Source: Promethearchaeota archaeon
GTDB lineage: Archaea > Asgardarchaeota > Lokiarchaeia > Sigyniarchaeales > Promethearchaeaceae
Reading direction: 5' to 3'
Length of the DNA stretch: 18,928 nucleotides
Assembly (NCBI GenBank): GCA_014729055.1
Contig: WJKO01000847.1
Span: 1 to 18,928 of the forward strand
Shown piece by piece: positions 13,182 to 18,928 of the stretch (positions within the stretch are counted from its first letter, which is position 1; each line of letters starts with the position of its first letter). The notes beneath the pieces were generated by a model. The model saw only the letters and a program-made list of their open reading frames with translations, searched no databases and had not been told where the DNA came from. The translations under genes and the position numbers were made by a program.

Positions 13182-15641
13182 GTGTTGAGAAAAATATATA
13201 GAATGAGATGTATGTTTGTTGTAATTATCATTAGTATTATTGCAACTCTTCCACCTGCTAGCCCAGTTGAGAACGCTTCTGAAATTAAACAGACTGAAAT
13301 ATCAACGACTGAGGAATGGCATGAAGAAATCGGATTTAGAGATAATAATTTTGGATTTAGTTTTTTTGATAAGGATGGGAATACGTATATAATAGGAGAA
13401 GAATATTCTGGTTCTTCACAACTTGTTTTTTTTAGTAAATATCTAAAAAATGGTAATTTGGATTTTGATGTATCAGCCGTAGATTATACGAATAATTCTT
13501 TTGAGCAAGCAATTCAATTTGAAGATGGAACGACCGTTATTTCCACCTTTAGTTGGACGGGTACGGAGACCAATGTTACGAAACTTTTTGGATATGATAT
13601 AGATGGAGAATATGTATTTGAGAAGACGATATATGCGTCAGATGAAATTCGTCCTATTCATCTGTATAAGATTGGTCATGAGTATTTTGGGATTGTATTA
13701 GAAACGTTCAATACTATGACGGCACACAATGAGATAAGCATTAAGATATATGCTATAGATGGGACTGAACAAAATACATATGATTTTACAGATTCTCAAG
13801 CAGATGTTACTTTTGAAGACTTAGTTGTTATTCCTGGATATCGATTCATGGTCGGAATAAAATACGAACCCGAAACAGGTTTTTCCTATATAGAATTTGA
13901 GTTATATGATGTGCTACAAAGTGCTGTGCAAGCAGCGGTAACAGCAATGGCAACTGGTGATGATATAGACTGTGTTGGTATGGTAACAAATCAAATGGAC
14001 AAAATATTTGTCAGTATTGAAGAAATAATCGGTTCAAAGACAACAGCATCTCTCCGTTCAATTGTAATTGGTCAAGATAGCTGGTATAATCAATATACTA
14101 TGGAAAATACAGGATATCAATATTCCGTTGAGGATATGGAAATTACACCATATGATTATCTACTTTGGGTTGTTAGCGAAGACAGCACATTTGGTAAAGA
14201 AATATATTGGTGCAGATTTAATACCAATTCTTTCACGCAATATAGCATCGGATCAACATCTGAGTTAACTAAAGATGGTGATGTAAACTATCTCGCGTCT
14301 GATATTTATTATAATGATTCTGCCGCAGTTCTCTATTATTATAATGTATCGGGGCAATTGAATGCAAGAGTCTCATTTCTAAACGACTATGATGAATCTA
14401 CATGGCATAGAGTAATTTTCTCGGGCATAACAGATATATCTATGTTTTATTCCGGGCTTTTAACGATCACGGGTAATGCTACGGTACAAGGATCTCTAAT
14501 AGGTGACACAAAAAGTTGCATTTATTCTATTAATGCTGATACTGGAGACATAAACTATGCGCAAGACCTCGTGGAAGGAACTTCTATCTTGAGTATGTCT
14601 CTTATAAGTGGATCTCAATTGCTCTACGGAGAGATTTATGATGGAAATCAATATGATCCTGCATTATATTTGTTAAATCCATCAGCAATAAGCGAATATT
14701 CAACAACTACGGATTTAGGTGGTAATGAATCCATTGTTATGAGCTATTGTTTAGACAATACTTTATGGTATATAGCACTCGAGCATGGCAACTGGGGCTC
14801 CTCTTTAGAAACAATTCATGTTTATTGTTTGACTCTCGATAAAACCCATTTCGGTCTATGGAATGATTATGGAAGATATAATCCACGCCCCTCACCACCT
14901 CTGACAATATCTGATACTAATTATCAGCAAGCGGAAAGTCTGATGAAAAAGATGGATTATGATGGCACAACGTATTATTTAATTGAAAATATATTGATCG
15001 ATCTCAAATACTATAAACGTAGTGCACCTTCTGACGGAATTTTTGTTCAGACATATTTCCGACATCGAATCCATATAGACCATTGTATACTCAAAAATGT
15101 TGTGGCTTCTGATGATTGGATGGCGGCTATCAGACTTTCTACCGAAGACGACGCAATCATAAGTAATTGTACGTTAGACCATGGATATCCGTATGGATTA
15201 TTGTTAGATGATACTAACGATATCATCCTTAGCAATAATATCATAAAAGATTTTGATCAAGGTGTATATATGCATTCTTCCAGTGACAATATATTCCAAG
15301 AAAACAGCATACTCCTCAATACACAATCAGGAATTTATATCGCAGAGGGTTCAAACCGGAACCAAATTTTAGGAAATGATTGTAACTATAACGGTAAATT
15401 CGGCGTATATTGTACGGGAAATGATAACGTCATTCGAAATAATGATCTCTGCAATAATGGGAAGGCGGGCGGGTATTCTGCTGTATTTAAGCCTAATACA
15501 TGGGAAAATAATGAATGTGAAGGGATCGGTCCGCGTCTAAGTCAACCAGGTCCTATGATTGGTATAATATTGTCCTTGGTTGCTGTTGCGATCTCATTTA
15601 TTGTCGTATTAAGAAAAGTAAAGAAAAGAAAAGCCAAATAA
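13182..15641 (+). CDS. Surface protein with NosD-like beta-helix and C-terminal membrane anchor
   Basis: A secreted, membrane-anchored protein of about 819 residues. The frame is open from TTG 13107, but that codon overlaps the TATA box. GTG 13182 (or ATG 13203) directly precedes a signal peptide: basic RKIYRMR, then MFVVIIISIIATLPPAS with a small-residue cleavage region. The large N-terminal part (nt about 13290-14850) is beta-rich and full of FGYD, YAIDGTE and GNTYIIG-type turns, resembling a propeller or repeat sandwich; I recognise no named family there. From about nt 15000 to 15510 comes a right-handed parallel beta-helix with PbH1/NosD-type rungs (AIISNCTLDH, DIILSNNIIKDF, NIFQENSILLNT, NQILGNDCNYNG, NVIRNNDLCNNG). 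A hydrophobic span (GIILSLVAVAISFIVVL) and a Lys/Arg tail finish it. Such beta-helix proteins are often carbohydrate-binding or carbohydrate-modifying, but no catalytic site is identifiable. Confidence 0.82.
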   Translation: MLRKIYRMRCMFVVIIISIIATLPPASPVENASEIKQTEISTTEEWHEEIGFRDNNFGFSFFDKDGNTYIIGEEYSGSSQLVFFSKYLKNGNLDFDVSAVDYTNNSFEQAIQFEDGTTVISTFSWTGTETNVTKLFGYDIDGEYVFEKTIYASDEIRPIHLYKIGHEYFGIVLETFNTMTAHNEISIKIYAIDGTEQNTYDFTDSQADVTFEDLVVIPGYRFMVGIKYEPETGFSYIEFELYDVLQSAVQAAVTAMATGDDIDCVGMVTNQMDKIFVSIEEIIGSKTTASLRSIVIGQDSWYNQYTMENTGYQYSVEDMEITPYDYLLWVVSEDSTFGKEIYWCRFNTNSFTQYSIGSTSELTKDGDVNYLASDIYYNDSAAVLYYYNVSGQLNARVSFLNDYDESTWHRVIFSGITDISMFYSGLLTITGNATVQGSLIGDTKSCIYSINADTGDINYAQDLVEGTSILSMSLISGSQLLYGEIYDGNQYDPALYLLNPSAISEYSTTTDLGGNESIVMSYCLDNTLWYIALEHGNWGSSLETIHVYCLTLDKTHFGLWNDYGRYNPRPSPPLTISDTNYQQAESLMKKMDYDGTTYYLIENILIDLKYYKRSAPSDGIFVQTYFRHRIHIDHCILKNVVASDDWMAAIRLSTEDDAIISNCTLDHGYPYGLLLDDTNDIILSNNIIKDFDQGVYMHSSSDNIFQENSILLNTQSGIYIAEGSNRNQILGNDCNYNGKFGVYCTGNDNVIRNNDLCNNGKAGGYSAVFKPNTWENNECEGIGPRLSQPGPMIGIILSLVAVAISFIVVLRKVKKRKAK

Positions 15642-15670
15642 ATCATTTAGACAAATCGGCTCTTCTTCAG

Positions 15671-15693
15671 AAAATTCCAATTTTAATTTTTTT
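15671..15693 (+). terminator. Palindrome and T7 tract in the convergent gap
   Basis: AAAATT-CC-AATTTT (15671-15684) is followed by seven T residues (15687-15693), about 30 nt after the stop of the beta-helix gene. The stem is all A-T with a 2-nt loop, so the T-tract is the more credible signal. The facing ligase gene ends at 15722. Confidence 0.4.
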
Positions 15694-15721
15694 ATTTATT
15701 ATATTCTCCATTATAATTTCT

Positions 15722-17482
15722 CTATGCTTGATCCCATCCCCCGTTTTTACGGAGTTTATCGACTTCGATTTTAGCCATATTTTGTAACGCTTGATAATCA
15801 GTCTTTTGCACTCGATTTAAAGGCATGTCATTATAATCCAAAATTACGACGTGTTCTGGTCGCTTGTATGCTGCTATGTCCTTAAAGGCCTCATTAACCT
15901 CTTCCACGCTAATCTCTTTACCTTTTTTCTTTTCTATAAAGAGAATGATTGCCTCCGAAAACACCTCGTGTTTCATACCGATAACACCAACATTCTCAGC
16001 TCGTTCTTTAAATTTGTTGATGGCAAAATCTTCGACTTCACCGGGAAAAACTTGGTATCCCTTAGGTTTTATGACTAATTTTTTTCTGCCCTCCAAGTGT
16101 AATCCGTCATCATCATACGATCCTAAATCTCCAGTATAACACCAACCATCATTTGAGATAGTTTTCTTCGTATTATCTTCATCATTGACGTATCCTAAAA
16201 AGACTTGTGGTCCCGAAAAACATATATTTCCGATTTCTCCTTTTTTTAATTCTTCTCCCGCATTTCCGTCCTCTTTCATAGGTGCTCTGATAGAAATAGG
16301 TGTGATCGGCATATCGTAACCAATCCCTGCGAGAATATCATCCACTGTACCGTCTAAGGGAGTATACGTACAAAACCCAGATAATTCAGTTAGACCAAGT
16401 CCAGTCCCGAATCTTGGAGCCATTAACTTTAATTTTTCAAGGAATGGTCGGCTAACGGCTTGACCGCCATATAATGCAAACTTCAACGATGATAAATCAT
16501 ATGTATTATAATTAGGAAGCCGCCATTCTAAATTAAATAGTGCGGGGATTTGACCGAATGTTGTAACTTTATATTTTTGGATGGCTTCTAAACTTAAATC
16601 TGGTTTGAATATGTCAAGTACTACACATTTACTGCCAAAATACCACGGGGTCATCAATTGCTCACTCTGACCACCGACATGACTCGGAGGAAGATTTACA
16701 AGCATCGTGTCTTTATCAGAATTCATTTTAAATCCCCAGCCGAGACATAAATTCTGAACAGTAATTCCTCGATGTGAAAGTAACGCAGGTTTTGGGAAAC
16801 CCGTACTTCCAGTCGTATATATTACCATGCATCCATCTGTTTCTTGAATATTTTTGTGTACTTCCTTATATTTATCTATTAGATCCTCTTTCTTACCCGC
16901 ATCTACTGCCTCTTTCAATTCCATAGATTCTTTTGCAAATTGCCAAGCACAAACTATTTCTGCATCAGTCGTCTTTTCCATTAGTTTATCAGGATGGCTG
17001 AATTGAACAAACCATTCGACACAATCAACATTGTCTCTAACAACTTCAGCTAAAGTCTGAAAGTTTGCTCTATCTGTTTCTCCAAGATGTGCATAAACCC
17101 GTGCCTTTACTTTCTCAATACATTTAATAATCTCAGTCGGCTTTAATCGCAAGTCCAAAGGAACTATTACTGCACCAATTTTGAAACATGCATATTCAAG
17201 AAATATATGTTCCGGGAAAAACGGAAGAGATGTTGCTACAAAGTCTCCTTTCTTTATACCCATATCCAATAATTTATATGCTATAGATGTTGCAGCATTA
17301 TTGACTTGCTCCCATGTAAATTTTTGTCCCGTATCGGCTGAAATTAACGCGATCTCCTTTGGTCTCTCGTCCGCCCATTTTTCTATAACTTCATGGACCA
17401 GATGCCTGTCGAAATAATCTTCGTCATATATTTTAAACGTAATTTGCGGTATTCCATTCTTATATTCTGGTTTTATCACCAT
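15722..17482 (-). CDS. AMP-forming acyl-CoA synthetase-like ligase (ANL superfamily)
   Basis: A 586-residue adenylate-forming enzyme that should activate a carboxylic acid with ATP and usually transfer it to CoA. Visible motifs are the P-loop YTTGSTGFPKPALLSH (Y222 onward, Lys231), YGGQAVSRP, the GLGLTELSG block (E366), YTGDLG (D452), the GRKKLVIKPKGYQVFPGEVED hinge region after it, and the C-terminal NRVQKTDYQ with catalytic Lys560. The last motif normally reads GK, here QK; the lysine is kept, so activity is expected. A charged insertion (about 180-212) before the P-loop is unusual in length. It starts 12 nt after the stop of the PIG-L gene on the same strand, with a good ribosome-binding site, so the two form an operon. 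The substrate cannot be assigned; a fatty or other organic acid is likely. Confidence 0.88.
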   Translation of the reverse strand: MVIKPEYKNGIPQITFKIYDEDYFDRHLVHEVIEKWADERPKEIALISADTGQKFTWEQVNNAATSIAYKLLDMGIKKGDFVATSLPFFPEHIFLEYACFKIGAVIVPLDLRLKPTEIIKCIEKVKARVYAHLGETDRANFQTLAEVVRDNVDCVEWFVQFSHPDKLMEKTTDAEIVCAWQFAKESMELKEAVDAGKKEDLIDKYKEVHKNIQETDGCMVIYTTGSTGFPKPALLSHRGITVQNLCLGWGFKMNSDKDTMLVNLPPSHVGGQSEQLMTPWYFGSKCVVLDIFKPDLSLEAIQKYKVTTFGQIPALFNLEWRLPNYNTYDLSSLKFALYGGQAVSRPFLEKLKLMAPRFGTGLGLTELSGFCTYTPLDGTVDDILAGIGYDMPITPISIRAPMKEDGNAGEELKKGEIGNICFSGPQVFLGYVNDEDNTKKTISNDGWCYTGDLGSYDDDGLHLEGRKKLVIKPKGYQVFPGEVEDFAINKFKERAENVGVIGMKHEVFSEAIILFIEKKKGKEISVEEVNEAFKDIAAYKRPEHVVILDYNDMPLNRVQKTDYQALQNMAKIEVDKLRKNGGWDQA

Positions 17483-17486
17483 AATA

Positions 17487-17496
17487 ATAACCTCTT
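17487..17496 (-). promoter_or_regulatory. Ribosome-binding site GAGGTTAT before the ligase
   Basis: On the minus strand AAGAGGTTAT precedes ATG 17482 by about 4 nt and matches GAGGTGAT, the complement of the 16S 3' end, at all but one position. It overlaps the TAA of the upstream PIG-L gene (17495-17497), which supports coupled translation of the pair. Confidence 0.6.
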
Positions 17497-18499
17497 ATTT
17501 TTCCCCCTTCATTTTATCTTCAAGTTTCTTGATACGTTTTTCCATTTTCTTCATTTTCTTATAGATCTCCGCGTATTGATATTTCTCCAATTCTTTCGAT
17601 CGAGGAATATAACAATCCGGGAAAAACTCTTTAAGCTGGGCTCTACTAGGCTGTTCCCCGTATTCGCATATTTCAAATGCTTCACCATGTCTTGGCTTCT
17701 TCTTAAAACCCTTTTTCCATAATTTTCGATAGTTAGACATAATCCCTGAAAACACATGTTCTAATAATAATTCCAGTATCTGATATCGCATATTGATATC
17801 GTAATCAGGTGGAACAAGATCCTCTTGATTCATTGTCCACGGTAGCCACTCCATCATTTGACTCTCGTGATTGATGAGTGCTGCCGCCTTTTCTTTATAG
17901 ACATCTGTAATATCTACTAATACATTAGGAACAAACGGATATGGTTTTTCAAAACTATCGTAGGAATACATGAATACTGGCATCTTTCTAGACTCAGGAA
18001 TAGGATACTCCGGAAAATAATGCGGAACTATTAACATATAAGATGCATCCATAACCAATTGAGAGGTATATCTATGGTCTCTATGATAATCATTTAACCG
18101 ATGAGTAATCACTAAATCCGGATCATATTTTCGGATAACTCCAATAACTTTCCCTAAATTTTCATGAGTTACGTACACACAGCCATCGTTGATATTTAGA
18201 CATTCATATTCAGCACCAAGCGCGTCCGCAGCAGCTTGTGTTTCCTTGAGCTCACGGGCTGCTAAGTCAATTGGACCCATTGTTTGATGTCCCATATTAC
18301 CATTTGTAAGACTTACATATTTCACACGATGCCCGCGCTTTGTCAGTTTAAGAGCAAGACCCCCTGTTAGTAAATCTGGATCGTCTGGATGAGCGCCGAC
18401 AACCATTACCTTTAATATTTTCTTCTTTTTCTCGTCTCTTGGATAGATCCAAGAACATCCTAATGGCCATATATCTTTGTCATATTCTACGTTGCTCAT
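17495..18499 (-). CDS. PIG-L/LmbE-family deacetylase with C-terminal coiled coil
   Basis: The third PIG-L-type zinc N-deacetylase of the window, 334 residues. It has VVGAHPDDPDLLTGG (H37, D39, D40) and the distal pair YHRDHRYTS (H139, H142), with TNGNMGH and NDGCVY blocks as in LmbE-like proteins of the MshB/BshB type. It is longer than the two tandem PIG-L proteins because of an aromatic N-terminal extension (IWPLGCSWIYPRDEKKKK) and a Lys/Glu coiled-coil tail (about 302-334; YKKMKKMEKRIKKLEDKMKG) that could mediate oligomerisation or partner binding. No signal peptide or membrane span is visible. It is the first gene of a two-gene operon with the acyl-CoA synthetase-like ligase. Its start faces the HTH_10 gene across 79 bp. 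A deacetylase followed by acyl activation could remodel an amino-sugar or lipid head group; that is inference. Confidence 0.87.
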   Translation of the reverse strand: MSNVEYDKDIWPLGCSWIYPRDEKKKKILKVMVVGAHPDDPDLLTGGLALKLTKRGHRVKYVSLTNGNMGHQTMGPIDLAARELKETQAAADALGAEYECLNINDGCVYVTHENLGKVIGVIRKYDPDLVITHRLNDYHRDHRYTSQLVMDASYMLIVPHYFPEYPIPESRKMPVFMYSYDSFEKPYPFVPNVLVDITDVYKEKAAALINHESQMMEWLPWTMNQEDLVPPDYDINMRYQILELLLEHVFSGIMSNYRKLWKKGFKKKPRHGEAFEICEYGEQPSRAQLKEFFPDCYIPRSKELEKYQYAEIYKKMKKMEKRIKKLEDKMKGEK

Positions 18500-18578
18500 A
18501 TTTATCGAGTTAAGATTATTTTTAATATTAAATTAATTTACTTACTCATCAAGAAATAAAAAATGGTGTATAGAGAAA
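18500..18578. promoter_or_regulatory. Divergent promoter region with A/T palindromes
   Basis: This 79-bp gap separates the PIG-L/ligase operon (minus) and the HTH_10 gene (plus). It holds two perfect A/T palindromes, TTAATATTAA (18522-18531) and TAAATTAATTTA (18529-18540), which overlap. They lie about 25-40 nt from the minus-strand start and 40-55 nt from the plus-strand start, where TATA boxes would be expected for both directions. A protein bound here could control both transcripts. Confidence 0.45.
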
Positions 18579-18827
18579 ATGGCGGACATGGGGGTTTTTG
18601 GGCAAAACGGAATTGATCGTATTGGAAGTTATTATGAAAAACCATTGTTAACATCTCATCAATATAAGATACTTAACGCGGCGTTTAAAAAGGGATTTTA
18701 CAAAATTCCAAGACAAATTAATAAGACAGAACTGGCAGAGCAATTTGGAGTATCCAAGTCTGCTATATCCGAATCAATAAGGAGAATCCATAAACGGCTT
18801 GTCGAAAAATACCTGCAGACTGAATAA
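18579..18827 (+). CDS. HTH_10 (bacterio-opsin-activator-type) DNA-binding protein
   Basis: An 82-residue protein that consists almost only of a bacterio-opsin-activator-type HTH domain (HTH_10). Residues about 24-79 contain LTSHQYKILNAAFKKGFYKI, PRQINKTELAEQFGVSKSAI and SESIRRIHKRLVEKY, which match the family pattern LT..Q...L..A...G(Y/F)..PR....ELA...G.SKSA.SE..R. Larger homologues add GAF, PAS or response-regulator sensing domains; here only a 23-residue N-terminal lead is present. The stop is intact at 18827, so the shortness is not a window edge effect. A weak GGTG lies 12 nt before ATG 18579. It is divergent from the PIG-L/ligase operon, which makes that operon a likely target, together with self-regulation. 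Whether it is a complete regulator or needs a partner is unclear. Confidence 0.82.
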   Translation: MADMGVFGQNGIDRIGSYYEKPLLTSHQYKILNAAFKKGFYKIPRQINKTELAEQFGVSKSAISESIRRIHKRLVEKYLQTE

Positions 18828-18842
18828 AATGAATAAAATGAT

Positions 18843-18862
18843 TAATTTGTAACTCCAAATTA
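18843..18862 (+). terminator. Weak hairpin downstream of the HTH_10 gene
   Basis: TAATTTG (18843-18849) and CAAATTA (18856-18862) can pair around a 6-nt loop, 15 nt after the stop codon at 18827. The stem is A/T-rich and no long T-run follows directly, so it is at best a weak terminator. The rest of the window to 18928 shows no gene. Confidence 0.25.
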
Positions 18863-18928
18863 GAATGTAGGTTAGTTTCTTGTTTTAAAATGTCTATTCA
18901 GACCTTTTTAAGATCATCCTTATTAGAA

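Noticed and set aside
15345..15362. GGTTCAAACC, resembling a tRNA T-arm
   Set aside because: It lies inside the beta-helix coding region, and no acceptor or anticodon stem is present around it.

Overview
The window looks archaeal and probably belongs to an Asgard (Lokiarchaeia-like) genome. The DNA is very A+T-rich. Genes are preceded by TATA-type promoters, and several starts carry GTGAT or GAGGT ribosome-binding sites complementary to the archaeal 16S rRNA 3' end. Termination looks like oligo-T tracts. The gene content is an Lrp/AsnC regulator, a bacterio-opsin-activator-type helix-turn-helix (HTH_10), PIG-L deacetylases, and large C-terminally anchored surface proteins, one with a cytosolic zinc ribbon. 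The Asgard placement is inference from gene content; there is no rRNA or ribosomal protein here to confirm it. I see no tRNA, rRNA, CRISPR array, insertion sequence or integrase.

Layout. (1) 90-2995 (+): a surface protein with three phage-tail-collar-like domains, Ig-like repeats, one membrane span and a C-terminal zinc ribbon. Its signal peptide is separated from the rest by an apparent 1-nt frameshift. A hairpin/T-tract terminator follows. (2) 3089-4745 (+): two tandem PIG-L/LmbE-type deacetylases. (3) 4869-8045 (-): a roughly 1055-residue polytopic membrane protein of unknown function. (4) 8046-8362: a regulatory region with a 16-bp-period direct repeat. (5) 8363-8884 (+): an Lrp/AsnC regulator with a C-terminal cysteine cluster. 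(6) 8885-9231: non-coding, apart from a possible degraded reading frame on the minus strand. (7) 9232-13037 (+): a tight four-gene run of small alpha/beta hydrolase, membrane-anchored metallophosphoesterase, metallo-beta-lactamase-fold hydrolase and UPF0016 (GDT1/TMEM165-type) cation transporter. The last gene has no ordinary start codon. (8) 13182-15641 (+): a second surface protein with a beta-rich N-terminal half, a NosD-like right-handed beta-helix and a C-terminal anchor. (9) 18499-15722 (-): a two-gene operon of a third PIG-L deacetylase followed by an AMP-forming acyl-CoA synthetase-like ligase. It is divergent from (10) 18579-18827 (+), an 82-residue HTH_10 protein.

How the parts may work together. 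Two large exposed proteins frame a set of genes for hydrolysis of amides, phosphates and esters. Three separate PIG-L enzymes suggest N-deacetylation of amino-sugar or lipid-linked substrates. The PIG-L/ligase operon could pair deacetylation with acyl activation, and its divergent HTH_10 neighbour is the natural candidate regulator. The UPF0016 transporter next to two binuclear-metal hydrolases suggests a Mn/Ca link. All of these couplings are inference from gene order. No complete known pathway or defence system is recognisable.
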